From Candidatus Rubneribacter avistercoris (GTDB taxonomy: Bacteria > Actinomycetota > Coriobacteriia > Coriobacteriales > Eggerthellaceae): a DNA stretch of 47,243 bases. This document shows positions 1 through 8,331 of this stretch, piece after piece (positions within the stretch are counted from its first letter, which is position 1; every line of letters begins with the position of its first letter). The notes under the pieces are model-generated. The model searched no databases and had not been told where the DNA came from. It saw only the letters and a list, made by a program, of their open reading frames with translations. Where the stretch lies: the NCBI GenBank assembly GCA_019115845.1, contig DXCU01000057.1, positions 1 to 47,243 on the forward strand. The letters are read 5' to 3'. The translations under genes were made by a program, and so were the position numbers.

Positions 1-97
1 CAGCGGACCGCCCGCCGCCCACAACTCTCAGGCCGCGCGAAAAGGCGCGCGGGGCAAGGCGAGGCGAATCGCATCTTTCTCCAGCCTACTAATTCAA

Positions 98-126
98 TCG
101 AAAAACCTCCCGTTCTGTCGTACAAT
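98..126 (+). promoter_or_regulatory. Possible sigma-70 promoter of the small membrane protein gene
   Basis: A TACAAT hexamer at 121-126 is a good -10 match. TCGAAA at 98-103, 17 bases upstream, is a weak -35 (four of six positions). Transcription would start near 133, about 40 bases before the chosen ATG. This rests on sequence match only. Confidence 0.35.
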
Positions 127-174
127 ATACGCGAAGCGAACCCGCTTCATGTTGGATTGGGAAAGGACCCTGTC

Positions 175-723
175 ATGCAGAACCAGAACGCGCGCGTCGT
201 GCGCAACCTCAGCATCGCCGCTTTGATCTTGTCTATCCTGGTCATCCTAGGATCGCTCATCTCCGTGGCGTTCCTTGGGCTGGGCGCGGCGGCCCTCAAC
301 GACCCAAGCGTCACGGCGGCGGCCACCTACGAGCTGGAAACCGACGGCACCCTTGAAAGCTACGGACTCACCGGCGAGGATGCCGTGGGCCTCACCGCCT
401 TCGTGCTCGGTCTTGGCGGCATGTACTTCGTTTGGGCCATCATCTGCTCCATCGTGGCCTTGGTCGCGGCCATTTTGGGCATGCGCAACTACGACAAGGT
501 GGACAAGCTGGGCGGAGCCTTCGGATGGGCCATCGCCGGCGCCGTCTTCTCGTTTCTGTGCGGGAACCTCGTCATCATGATCCTGCTCATCATCTCGGCC
601 GTCTACATCAACAAGGTGCGCAAAGCCCCCATGGTGCCCTACGGCCAGCCGCAGCCTCAGCCTGTGTACACCCCGTACCAGCAAGGCGCTCCAACCCAGC
701 AGCCGACCGACCGGCAGCAGTAG
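175..723 (+). CDS. Small membrane protein with Pro/Gln-rich cytoplasmic tail
   Basis: A 182-residue integral membrane protein of unknown function. Three hydrophobic stretches are visible: about residues 12-35, about 70-95 and about 112-140. The last is followed by a positively charged NKVRK segment and a Pro/Gln/Tyr-rich tail (GQPQPQPVYTPYQQ) that probably lies in the cytoplasm. This plan resembles the DUF4190/DUF4064-like membrane proteins common in Gram-positive bacteria, but no catalytic motif is seen. I chose ATG 175 because GAAAGGA lies 7-8 bases upstream. An in-frame TTG at 157 would add six residues but lacks a comparable ribosome site. The gene stands alone and is closed by a strong terminator 20 bases after the stop. 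Confidence 0.75.
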   Translation: MQNQNARVVRNLSIAALILSILVILGSLISVAFLGLGAAALNDPSVTAAATYELETDGTLESYGLTGEDAVGLTAFVLGLGGMYFVWAIICSIVALVAAILGMRNYDKVDKLGGAFGWAIAGAVFSFLCGNLVIMILLIISAVYINKVRKAPMVPYGQPQPQPVYTPYQQGAPTQQPTDRQQ

Positions 724-743
724 CAGCAACTTCGCGCGAACAG

Positions 744-785
744 AAAGGGGCGCGGCCCGCCATCGAGCGGCCGCGCCCCTTTCTC
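744..785 (+). terminator. Intrinsic terminator after the small membrane protein gene
   Basis: A perfect 14-bp stem (744-757 with 769-782, core AAAGGGGCGCGGCC) with a 9-base loop. The right arm ends in a short T-rich stretch. The hairpin is nearly symmetric and could also stop minus-strand transcripts leaving the ZIP gene. Confidence 0.75.
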
Positions 786-915
786 GTTTCAGCTTGATGC
801 TCGATCAAACGCCTCTGACGTAGTCGGCCGCAGCCAAGCCGGCAAGGCGCCCGCTCACCGGCCTCGGCCAAACGCCTTGGACGCGCTTCTCAACGCCAAG
901 CCGGTCCCAAGCGCC

Positions 916-1710
916 CTACCCCAGCGCCACGTCCAGCACCATCATCACCAGAAACCCCACCATCACGCCCAAGGTGCCGGCGTTGGAGTGCTCTCCCAAA
1001 TGCGCTTCGGGGATCAGCTCCTCCACCACCACGTACATCATGGCGCCCGCAGAAAACGCCAGCATCCACGGCATGTAAGGCGATACAAGCCCGGCGAACA
1101 ACACCACCAGGATGCCGAACACCGGCTCCGCCAAACCGGACAGAGCCCCCAGGCAAAACGCCTTCGGAGCGCTCATACCCTCCTGGAGCAGCGGCAGCGC
1201 GACCGCAGCGCCCTCGGGGACGTTCTGAATGCCTATCCCCACGGCCAACGCCACCGCCATCCCGAACAGGGCAGGATCCCCGCCGTTTTGAGAGGCCATG
1301 GCAAACAGCAGACCCACGCTCATGCCCTCGGGAATGTTGTGGAGGGTGACGGCCGTGAACAGCAGCGTCGGACGGTTCCACGAACTCGGCAGGCCCTCGG
1401 GGCTGCTTTCGCCCGGATGCAGGTGCGGCAGCAGCTGGTGCAGCACCATCAGGAACGCAACGCCGATGGCAAAGCCGCCCGCTGCGGGAATCCAGCCGAT
1501 CTGCCCGGCCTCCTCCGCCCGCTCGATGGCGGGGATGAGCAGCGACCACACCGACGCCGCAATCATGACGCCGGCCGCGAAACCAAGGAAGATGCGCTGG
1601 AGCAGCACGCTGTCGCGCTTGCGGAACAAGAACACCGACGCCGATCCCAGCGTGGTCATGAAAAACGTGAACCCCGTCCCGGCGGCGGCCCACAGCAAAG
1701 CCTGCGGCAT
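916..1710 (-). CDS. ZIP family divalent metal transporter (ZupT-like)
   Basis: A 264-residue polytopic membrane protein of the ZIP family, which carries zinc and related divalent cations into the cytoplasm. The two signature metal-binding helices are intact: HNIPEG at residues 124-129 (helix IV) and QNVPEG at 162-167 (helix V). A histidine-containing loop (HQLLPHLHPGE, residues 91-101) precedes helix IV, as is usual for the variable metal-binding loop. Length fits prokaryotic ZIPs (about 250-270). The ATG at 1710 has AGAGGA about 8 bases upstream. Ferritin is the next gene upstream on the same strand, but 600 bases and a terminator separate them, so this is a separate unit. The exact metal cannot be read from sequence; zinc, iron and manganese are all possible. 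Confidence 0.9.
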   Translation of the reverse strand: MPQALLWAAAGTGFTFFMTTLGSASVFLFRKRDSVLLQRIFLGFAAGVMIAASVWSLLIPAIERAEEAGQIGWIPAAGGFAIGVAFLMVLHQLLPHLHPGESSPEGLPSSWNRPTLLFTAVTLHNIPEGMSVGLLFAMASQNGGDPALFGMAVALAVGIGIQNVPEGAAVALPLLQEGMSAPKAFCLGALSGLAEPVFGILVVLFAGLVSPYMPWMLAFSAGAMMYVVVEELIPEAHLGEHSNAGTLGVMVGFLVMMVLDVALG

Positions 1711-2262
1711 CTTCGCGTCCTCTCTTTCGCTCCGAGCGCGGGACCGCCGTCATGCGCGCGGCCGTCTTCCGATCTCGGATTCCCGTATCGTACAGTGTAA
1801 GCCAATCGTCTGCCGCGCACCTCGGGGAAAGCCGTGCGCGCTTTCAAAGCGATGGGGCCGGAACGCGGTCCCAGCCCCATCGAAAGGAATACCGACAGCG
1901 ACGCTTGGTCTGCTGAACCTACTAGCCTGCCGCTTGCGCGGCATCCGCAATAACACTGTACGAGACTGTTACTTGGCGAAGATAGTCTTTTGCTCGAAAT
2001 TGCGTTTTTATTCAACTGTCGGACACGGGCATTGTACACGTTTTCCCTTCCGGTGCGAACCCCCTAGAAGCTTTTTGTGCAGGTGAACAACCAAACTATC
2101 GACCAACGGAACGCCGCGCGCCGCGCGCCGACCCCCTTCGGACATATGCAGAATCCATCCCATTTTATGCATTTCCCCTTATCGAAGGGCACGGGCGGGT
2201 GCGCAAACCGCGCCGTCAGGCCCACCCGGCCCGCCGTAAACGCGCCTCCGGAAAAGGGCCGG
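1711..2262. other. Non-coding stretch between the ZIP and ferritin genes
   Basis: About 550 bases without a convincing gene on either strand. It must hold the ZIP promoter (reading leftward), but I see no clear -35/-10 pair. The only strong structure is a stem at 1850-1882: 9-bp arms CGATGGGGC and GCCCCATCG around a 15-base loop. It could be a leader structure of the ZIP mRNA. No tRNA, known riboswitch or repeat family was recognised. Confidence 0.5.
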
Positions 2263-2303
2263 CAAAACCACGGCCCCTGCCGCGCAAAGCGACAGGGGCC
2301 GTG
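2263..2303 (-). terminator. Intrinsic terminator of the ferritin gene
   Basis: An 11-bp perfect stem CACGGCCCCTG / CAGGGGCCGTG (2269-2279 with 2293-2303). On the minus strand it is followed by TTTT (2267-2264). It lies 21 bases past the ferritin stop codon. Confidence 0.8.
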
Positions 2304-2324
2304 ACATGGGACCAGAAACGGCAG

Positions 2325-2840
2325 CTACTCGCCGGCGAGCGGCGCCGGGGTGGTGTAGGTGCGGGCGGCGTTCTCCTGATCAAGATCGTACAGCGCCTTG
2401 GCGTCGGAGCCGAACAGCTTCATGCGCGTGATCATCTTCTCGGCGTTGTCCTCCTCTTCCTGCTGCTCTTCGATGAACCAGCCCAGGAAGTTCATGGTGC
2501 GGTAGTCGCGCACCTCCGCAGCGGCGGCGTAGATGTCGTTGATGAGGCGGGTCACGTACTGCTCGTGCTCGAGCGCGGCCTCAAGGGGCTCCAAGTGGGA
2601 CGAGAAGGTCTTGTTCGGCTGGTCGATGGCGAGCAGCGTCACCTTCTGGCCGTTCTCATGCAGGTAGTTGCGGAAGATCATGGCGTGATCGCGTTCCTCC
2701 TGCGCCTGGATCTCGTACCAGTTGGCGAAGCCCTCCAGGCCCTCCTCCTCATAATAGTCGGCGAACGACAGGTACAGGTAGGCCGAGTAAAGCTCTTTGT
2801 TGATTTGGTCGTTCAGCAGTTCGTACACACGTGCGTCCAT
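2325..2840 (-). CDS. ftnA: Ferritin, non-haem iron storage protein
   Basis: A 171-residue FtnA-type ferritin, a cytoplasmic 24-subunit cage that oxidises ferrous iron and stores it as a mineral. Ferroxidase-centre residues are visible: Glu16 in NKELYSAYLYL, and the E-E-x-x-H motif at residues 48-52 (EERDH). An acidic EEQQEEE segment in the fourth helix contains the expected Gln/Glu ligands. No haem-binding methionine like that of bacterioferritin stands out. Length matches the family (about 165-175). The ATG at 2840 follows AGGAAGGGAG. The gene is monocistronic, with its own terminator. Its place beside a ZIP importer fits metal homeostasis, but the two are not in one operon. Confidence 0.95.
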   Translation of the reverse strand: MDARVYELLNDQINKELYSAYLYLSFADYYEEEGLEGFANWYEIQAQEERDHAMIFRNYLHENGQKVTLLAIDQPNKTFSSHLEPLEAALEHEQYVTRLINDIYAAAAEVRDYRTMNFLGWFIEEQQEEEDNAEKMITRMKLFGSDAKALYDLDQENAARTYTTPAPLAGE

Positions 2841-3028
2841 GGTGGCTCCCTTCCTTTGGTCATGCGAGCGTCATTGCAACGCCCCTGCTCATTCGTCGTT
2901 TATGATACCAATGATCAGCCCTTTTCCTCTGCTCGGTCAGACGAATTCACAGAGTGAGCAAGGCGCGCAGGGCAGCACAGGGCAGGGCGGCGCCTGCAAG
3001 AGAGAGTGCGCCATGCGGCAAGGGCCAC

Positions 3029-4234
3029 CTACCGTGCGGCCCCGTCTTCGCGCTTGGCGCCATCCCCCGCCTCCAGAGCGGCCCTCGAAGCGCGTCGGCG
3101 CGCGGCAACCCGTCGGCCCTCCGCCAGCACCATGACGCCGAGGTAGCACGCGTGCAAACCGGGCATGATCTGGCAGGCTTGCAGCTCGAGCAGCCGGGAC
3201 GCCGCCATGCCCGCGGCAACGCCGACGGCGCAGCTTGCGCAGAACAAGGCGAACACCTTCGAAAAACCCAGGTCGGAGCTTTTCGCCGTCCAGAACAGCA
3301 CAACCAGGCCAAGCACGTTGAACACGGCGGCGGACGGATACGACAGGACGGAAAGCGCAACCGAAGCCCCAAGGGAAGCCCCTCCCCCTCCCGCCAAAAG
3401 CTGCGACGCCAGGGCCGCGGCGGCGGCCAGCAGAAGCGACGCGCGGCAGAAACGCTCCATGATCCCGCCCGCCGTCGCACGGGCGCGGGAAACCACCCAC
3501 GCCGTTACCGCGAACAGCGCCGCATACGCCACCGGCCTGGCGGAGAAGGCCTCCGCCAGCGGATCGACGGTGCCAGGCCAAAACGCCATCCCAAGGGCGA
3601 AGCAGTTGAGGACGAGTCCGACGACGGCCATCCAGCCTCCGCGAACCGCTTGGTACATGGTGGAGATGGGCTTCGGGGCAGCATCGGCATCCAGAAAGCC
3701 CGCGCGAATCTCGTCGGCACGCACGATGTCGCGCGCCAGCAGGGGAAGCCCGCCGCACACCACTAGGACCAAAAGCCCCAAGCAAAACAGAAACGGCGTG
3801 CCCGCGAACTCCATGGCAAGCTCAAGGCACGATGCGATCAAAAACGAGAGCGCCGTGGTCAAAAGCGCCCCGCGATACGAGAGAAAGCGATAGTAGCGTC
3901 CCCATTGGCGAAGAAGGCAGGCCAAGCCGAACCCGAGAAGCAGGCCGGACCCTGCGGCTCCTGCGGCAGAGGGCAAAGCGTTCGCAAGCAGGGAGATCGT
4001 CGCGCCGAGCATGCCGCAGACCAAGCCCACGCCGATGGACCAGCGCCGCTGCTCCCCGTCGTGGGCGGACACGAGCACCGCCACGCACAACAGCACGACG
4101 CCGAGCAAAAACGACCCGGAGAACAGCCCCGCAACGCCTTCAAGGTCGTACGACGCGAGCAGTTGGTTTCCCGCGCGAAGGCACAAGCCGAACGCGGCAA
4201 CCACGCACGACAAGGCAAGCCCCATCGGGGTCAA
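3029..4234 (-). CDS. Multi-spanning membrane protein resembling a LuxR sensor domain, without an HTH
   Basis: A 401-residue, very hydrophobic protein with roughly ten to twelve predicted membrane segments and a basic C-terminus (VAARRRASRAALEAGDG). The arrangement of Ala/Leu/Gly-rich helices resembles the N-terminal membrane half of the LuxR regulators abundant in Eggerthellaceae; one complete example lies at 14494-16047. Here the protein ends after the membrane part. The roughly 90 bases downstream encode no LuxR helix-turn-helix in any frame, so this is not a simple frameshift. The start is unclear: TTG 4234 is the most upstream start in frame (a TGA precedes it), ATG 4225 is internal, and neither has a strong ribosome site. 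The function is unknown; it may be an orphan sensor or a transporter-like protein. Confidence 0.6.
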   Translation of the reverse strand: MTPMGLALSCVVAAFGLCLRAGNQLLASYDLEGVAGLFSGSFLLGVVLLCVAVLVSAHDGEQRRWSIGVGLVCGMLGATISLLANALPSAAGAAGSGLLLGFGLACLLRQWGRYYRFLSYRGALLTTALSFLIASCLELAMEFAGTPFLFCLGLLVLVVCGGLPLLARDIVRADEIRAGFLDADAAPKPISTMYQAVRGGWMAVVGLVLNCFALGMAFWPGTVDPLAEAFSARPVAYAALFAVTAWVVSRARATAGGIMERFCRASLLLAAAAALASQLLAGGGGASLGASVALSVLSYPSAAVFNVLGLVVLFWTAKSSDLGFSKVFALFCASCAVGVAAGMAASRLLELQACQIMPGLHACYLGVMVLAEGRRVAARRRASRAALEAGDGAKREDGAAR

Positions 4235-4552
4235 CGCCCGTTCGTATGCAGCGGCCTTGCCGATGATCGCCCTCCTCCATCATCTGAAATCCTCATTATA
4301 AGGGCAGCGGGAGCGCAGGCGGGCCGGCAAAGCGCGAAAGGCGGCTTTGTCAACCAGAAATCGCAGGCCACGTCACACGTTGCAGACCAGGTTCGCACCA
4401 TGGGCCGGCAAAGCATGCGAGCACGGGGCGCTGAGCGCGTGCGCCCCGCCCGCAAAAGCGGCACGGACCGCCGGCGCCGCGCTTCGGCTCCGCCTTCCCG
4501 CAAGACGCCCTCCCCCGAAAAGCGAAGCGCAAAGAAGCGGCCTCCTCCAAGC
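4235..4552. other. Non-coding spacer between the membrane protein and the NrfD terminator
   Basis: About 320 bases with no supported gene. It contains the likely promoter of the minus-strand membrane protein and GC-rich runs such as GGGCGCTGAGCGCG-like stems, but nothing I can assign. Confidence 0.4.
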
Positions 4553-4580
4553 AAAAAGGCCCCCGCTTTCGCAGGGGCCC
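4553..4580 (-). terminator. Intrinsic terminator of the molybdoenzyme operon
   Basis: Read on the minus strand, GGCCCC-T-GC pairs with GC-G-GGGGCC around a GAAA tetraloop and runs straight into TTTTT (4557-4553). It lies about 90 bases past the nrfD stop and is a textbook rho-independent terminator for the five-gene operon. Confidence 0.85.
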
Positions 4581-4670
4581 GACTCGCACACCCGACGCGT
4601 CGTGCGCAGCTTCCGGCATGCGGATCGCAACCCGCCGCGCTCCGCATGCCCCACGCAACCTGCGGCGCGC

Positions 4671-5564
4671 CTACAGCATGGGCACCACCATCGTCACCGG
4701 CAACGCCGCAACCACCACCAGGTAGCGCAGCAGAAAACCGCCGACGAGCACGCCCACGTCCGACCCGAAGCTGATCCAGTGCGCCTTGCGGCTCTCCTCG
4801 AACTCCCTCGGGCTGAAAAACAATAGCCACGTCTCCAAAACGGTGGGCAGCACCAGGCCGACCAGCACAAGCCCAACCCAGAACCACGGCGCGAACTCGC
4901 CCGCCACCAAAGACACCACCGAGTTCCACCCCGCAACGGAGTTGCTCGACGTGACGAACAGAAGCGACGCCACCAGCACCAGCTCGATGATGGGCAGGCA
5001 GAAGTGGAACTTTTTGAGCACGCCCACGCGGTTGAACTCGTCGGCATGCCTCACAATGCTGACGAGCAGCACCGACGCCATGCCGGCGGACATCGCCGAC
5101 ACGAGGAACAGGATGGGCAGAAGCGCGTTGTTCCACAACGGGAACGTCTTGCACACGCCCAGCAGGGCGCCCGTGTACATGGCCACGCACAGCGCGAACA
5201 CCACGCCCACGATGTCGAGCCACACCGGCACGGGCCGCTTCAGGAAATCGAGCAGCACCACCGCAAGCGCCACCACCGTGAAGCCGGCCAAAAACACCAC
5301 GCCCCAGGTCATCACGGAGCCGAAGTTCGTCAGCAGCAGCGCGAAGCGCAGCGGGTTGTGCAGGCCGCCCTCGGCGTCGAACATGAGCAGCACGAGTCCC
5401 ACGATGACGACCGCAGGCGCTATCATGTGCCCGATCTTGCGCATCTTGACGGCCTCAGGGTGCTTCCAGCCAAGAAACGCCGAGGTCACGAACGCGCCGC
5501 CGCCCAAACCGGCAAGGAACAGGTACCACGCGATGATGGCACCCCAGATAGGTTCAAACGTCAT
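4671..5564 (-). CDS. nrfD: NrfD/PsrC-type membrane anchor of the molybdoenzyme
   Basis: A 297-residue polytopic membrane subunit (about eight helices) of the NrfD/PsrC family. In complexes of the polysulfide/thiosulfate/DMSO reductase type this subunit holds the catalytic and FeS subunits at the outer face of the membrane and exchanges electrons with menaquinol. The N-terminus WYLFLAGLGGGAFVTSAFLG is typical. The ATG at 5564 overlaps the tail of the preceding gene's ribosome region: GAGGTGA at the end of the FeS gene acts as Shine-Dalgarno, so translation is coupled. It is the last gene of the operon. The physiological substrate cannot be told from this subunit. Confidence 0.9.
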   Translation of the reverse strand: MTFEPIWGAIIAWYLFLAGLGGGAFVTSAFLGWKHPEAVKMRKIGHMIAPAVVIVGLVLLMFDAEGGLHNPLRFALLLTNFGSVMTWGVVFLAGFTVVALAVVLLDFLKRPVPVWLDIVGVVFALCVAMYTGALLGVCKTFPLWNNALLPILFLVSAMSAGMASVLLVSIVRHADEFNRVGVLKKFHFCLPIIELVLVASLLFVTSSNSVAGWNSVVSLVAGEFAPWFWVGLVLVGLVLPTVLETWLLFFSPREFEESRKAHWISFGSDVGVLVGGFLLRYLVVVAALPVTMVVPML

Positions 5565-5570
5565 CGTTCA

Positions 5571-6113
5571 TCACCTCACGTAGAAGATTTTCGCTTTGGT
5601 CAGATCACCGGCGATGGGCTGCGCGTTCGCAGCGGCGATCTCCTGGGCGATGTCGCTTTCGGGGTCGTCCAAATCACCGAACAGGCGCGCGCCCGTCAGG
5701 CACGCCTCCACGCACGAGCACATCCGCGTGCCCGACGTCTCGGCCGACACGGTGCAGAAGCGGCACTTGTCCACCGTGCCCGTCTCCTCGTTGAACACGC
5801 GCACCTGGTAGGGGCAGGCGGCCATGCAGTACTTGCAGCCGATGCAGCGCCCATGGTCGACCTGCACGATGCCGTCCGGGCCGAGGTAGGCCGCGCCGGT
5901 CGGGCACACCGCGGCGCACGGCGCGTCCTCGCAGTGCATGCACTGCAGCGGAACCGTCTCCACGCGCACGGTGGGGTACGTGCCCGTCTCCTTCTCCTCA
6001 TAGCGGATGAAGTCCTCGTTGGGCAGAAGGTCGTTTTGACGCTGGCACGCCACGCGGCAGGCGTAGCAGCCGATGCATTTCTTCGTGTTGATGAGCATTC
6101 CGTAGCGAGCCAT
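5571..6113 (-). CDS. Four-cluster 4Fe-4S electron-transfer subunit (DmsB/PsrB type)
   Basis: A 180-residue ferredoxin-like subunit without a signal peptide, expected to be carried across the membrane with the Tat-exported catalytic subunit. Four cysteine groups are visible: CIGCYACRVAC, CMHCEDAPCAAVC, CIGCKYCMAAC and the split CRFC...CSCVEAC. Together they can hold four [4Fe-4S] clusters, the standard wire between the NrfD quinol site and the molybdopterin centre. The ATG overlaps the catalytic-subunit stop by one base (TAATG), so the two are translationally coupled and probably made in equal amounts. Length is normal for the family (about 180-210). Confidence 0.92.
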   Translation of the reverse strand: MARYGMLINTKKCIGCYACRVACQRQNDLLPNEDFIRYEEKETGTYPTVRVETVPLQCMHCEDAPCAAVCPTGAAYLGPDGIVQVDHGRCIGCKYCMAACPYQVRVFNEETGTVDKCRFCTVSAETSGTRMCSCVEACLTGARLFGDLDDPESDIAQEIAAANAQPIAGDLTKAKIFYVR

Positions 6114-8317
6114 TACGCACCTGCCTTCTTGACCGTGACGATAGCCTCCTGCGTGCACGCGCCACCATAGCCCGGCTCTATGAAAAACGGCACGAAAGCC
6201 ATCTGGCTCAGACCCACGTTGTGCGCAGTGCGCTGGTCGGGCGAGGTGCAACCGTAGTGGCTGGGAATGTAGAGGGCCTCGGGGTTGATGCGCTGCGTCA
6301 CCTTCACGCGGACACGGCCCGTGTGCTCCTCGTTGGACACCTCCACCTCGTCGCCGTCGGCGATGCCCAGCTGGGCCGCCTTGTCGGCGTTCATCCACAC
6401 GCGCTCGAGGTTGTACTTCTTGGTGATCTCCATGAGCGGCTCTATGTTGGCCGTCTGCGTGTGGGTGTGGATGGCCTGCTTGCCGCCGATCACGCGGAAC
6501 TGGTTGCCGCCTACGGGCTTGGTCCGGGGACTCGTCCACACCGGCACGGCGGACAGCCCAGCTTTCTCGCACGCCTCGCTCGCAAACTGCACCTTGCCCG
6601 TGGGCGTCTTCCACTTCACCGCGGCGCCGTAGCCATACTCCTTCTCGGGGAAGCGCGCCGTGCCGCCCGCCTGCCTGAGGCCCTCAAGGGACAAGCCCAC
6701 CGTGCGCAGCTGCGCGTCGGCCAGCTCGTCCACCGTGAACTGGAAGTACTCGCCCACGCCGCACGCCTCGGCCAGCTCGGAGAAGATCTGGTCCACCGGC
6801 TTGGTGTTGGGGTGCACCTTCTCTATCACGCGGTCGCGCAGCGTCACCGCCGGCACCTTGCCGCTCACGAACTCGGGCAGCTCCAAGCGCTCAAGGTAGC
6901 TGGTGTCGGGCAGCACGTAATCGGCGAGCATGCACGTCTCACTCATCTGCACGTCAACGGCCACCATCAGATCGAGGTTGGAGAAGCTTTCGGCCAGGTA
7001 ATCGGGGTTGGCGTAGCCCGCCGCCATGTTCGAGTTGTAGAAGAACAGGCCCTTGACCGCGCCTTCGCGCGCCTTGTCGGCCAGGATGACGTTCACGCCC
7101 ATGCTGCTCAAGGCAAGCGGATACTCCTCAGAGCCGAGGATCTTCCCCTCGGGCTTCGGCACCGCCGGGAACTTCTCGGCATCCACCTCGCCGGCGGACA
7201 CGCTGGGAAGGAACAGCGCGCCGCCCTTTTGGTTCCAGCAGCCCAGAAGCGTGTTGAACAGGCACACGGCGCGCGCCGTCTCGCCGGAGTTCGCATACGA
7301 GCAGCCGAACGCACCGCGCCAACTGGGTTCGATGGACGCCGCCGGGGCGCACTCCGCGAACCGGACGGCCAAACGCTCGATGGTGGACGCGGGAACGCCC
7401 GTGACGCCCTCGGCCCACTGCGGGGTGTGGTCGGCTATGGCCGCCGCCCACTCGTCGAAGCCGATGCCGTTCTCGGCCACGTAGTCTTTGTCGTACAGGC
7501 CGTTTTTGATGAGCACGTTGGACATGGCCAGCACAAGCGCCAGGTCGGTGCCGGGGTTGATGGGCACCCACTCGTCGGCGAGCGTGATGGTGTTGTTGCA
7601 GCGCGGGTCCACCAGCACGATGTAGGCGCCCTTTTCGCGAGCGCGCTGCAGATCGTGCACCGAGCTGGGGCGGATGGCGTCGGCGTAGCTGCGTCCGATG
7701 AACATGGTCATCTTGCTGTTCGCAACGTCGCTTGCGTAGTCGCCCGCACCGATGGCCTGCGTGAACCCGCTGTTCTTCGACAGGTTGCACGCGGCGCCGT
7801 GCGTGTACACGTTCGCGCTGCCCAGCGCGTGCATGAAGCGCTTCGTGTAGTAGCTGCCGGAGGGCCGCGGATCCTGCACCATGGCAAGCGCCTCGGGGCC
7901 GTTGGAGGAGATGATGGCCTGCACCTTCTCGGCGATCTCGCTGTAGGCCTGCTCCCAGCTGATGGCCTCGAACTCCCCCTTGTCGTTTTTCTTGAGCGGG
8001 TCGGTCAGGCGGTCTTCGGAATAGGCGATGGAGGCGTAACCGTACCCGCGGGCGCACAGGGTGCCCTCGCAGTACGGATGGTTGGCGTCGCCGATCATCT
8101 TGGTCAGCCTGCCGTCCTCCACATATCCCGTGAAGCCGCACTTGGACGAGCAGGAGTTGCACAGCGAATGCGCCGTGGTCACTTCCCTTCTCCATCCTCC
8201 GGCGGCATGCGCCTGCTCCCAAGCGCCGAAGCCCATGTAGCCGGCCGTCGCCGCAAGCCCAACCGCTCCGGCGCTGCCAGCCAGGAAGCTGCGCCTGGTG
8301 ATAGCGTGTTCTGACAT
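6113..8317 (-). CDS. Tat-exported molybdopterin oxidoreductase, catalytic subunit (DMSO reductase family)
   Basis: A 734-residue enzyme of the DMSO-reductase superfamily, closest in organisation to polysulfide/thiosulfate reductase PsrA/PhsA. It starts with a Tat signal (TRRSFLAGSAGAVGLAATAG, residues 7-26). The N-terminal [4Fe-4S] site is C53-x2-C56-x3-C60-x27-C88. Cys177 in THGAACNLS is the likely molybdenum ligand, as in PsrA-type enzymes (Ser would suggest DMSO/TMAO reductases). The C-terminal molybdopterin-dinucleotide domain begins near residue 600. I chose ATG 8317, which has AGAGGA six bases upstream and places the twin arginines near the start; an ATG at 8341 only adds eight residues. 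It is in an operon with its chaperone, FeS subunit and anchor. The substrate is unknown: sulfur oxyanions, or an organic acceptor as in the catechol dehydroxylases of Eggerthella, are both possible. Confidence 0.9.
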   Translation of the reverse strand: MSEHAITRRSFLAGSAGAVGLAATAGYMGFGAWEQAHAAGGWRREVTTAHSLCNSCSSKCGFTGYVEDGRLTKMIGDANHPYCEGTLCARGYGYASIAYSEDRLTDPLKKNDKGEFEAISWEQAYSEIAEKVQAIISSNGPEALAMVQDPRPSGSYYTKRFMHALGSANVYTHGAACNLSKNSGFTQAIGAGDYASDVANSKMTMFIGRSYADAIRPSSVHDLQRAREKGAYIVLVDPRCNNTITLADEWVPINPGTDLALVLAMSNVLIKNGLYDKDYVAENGIGFDEWAAAIADHTPQWAEGVTGVPASTIERLAVRFAECAPAASIEPSWRGAFGCSYANSGETARAVCLFNTLLGCWNQKGGALFLPSVSAGEVDAEKFPAVPKPEGKILGSEEYPLALSSMGVNVILADKAREGAVKGLFFYNSNMAAGYANPDYLAESFSNLDLMVAVDVQMSETCMLADYVLPDTSYLERLELPEFVSGKVPAVTLRDRVIEKVHPNTKPVDQIFSELAEACGVGEYFQFTVDELADAQLRTVGLSLEGLRQAGGTARFPEKEYGYGAAVKWKTPTGKVQFASEACEKAGLSAVPVWTSPRTKPVGGNQFRVIGGKQAIHTHTQTANIEPLMEITKKYNLERVWMNADKAAQLGIADGDEVEVSNEEHTGRVRVKVTQRINPEALYIPSHYGCTSPDQRTAHNVGLSQMAFVPFFIEPGYGGACTQEAIVTVKKAGA

Positions 8318-8331
8318 AGCGTGTTCCTCTC

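Noticed and set aside
157-174. TTG start adding six residues to the first membrane protein
   Set aside because: The ATG at 175 has a well-placed GAAAGGA, which lies inside the extended frame.
1850-1882. Metal riboswitch upstream of the ZIP transporter
   Set aside because: Only one simple stem is visible; no known riboswitch core and no adjacent terminator alternative.
2937-3785. Frameshifted extension of the orphan membrane protein that might restore a LuxR HTH
   Set aside because: I read the downstream frames; none shows the SEREVEVL...HIKRIY pattern of the LuxR domain.
6221-8314. 697-residue open frame on the plus strand opposite the molybdoenzyme
   Set aside because: It is a mirror of a high-GC gene. 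The protein is His/Arg/Val-rich with no domain, while the opposite frame encodes a complete Tat molybdopterin enzyme.
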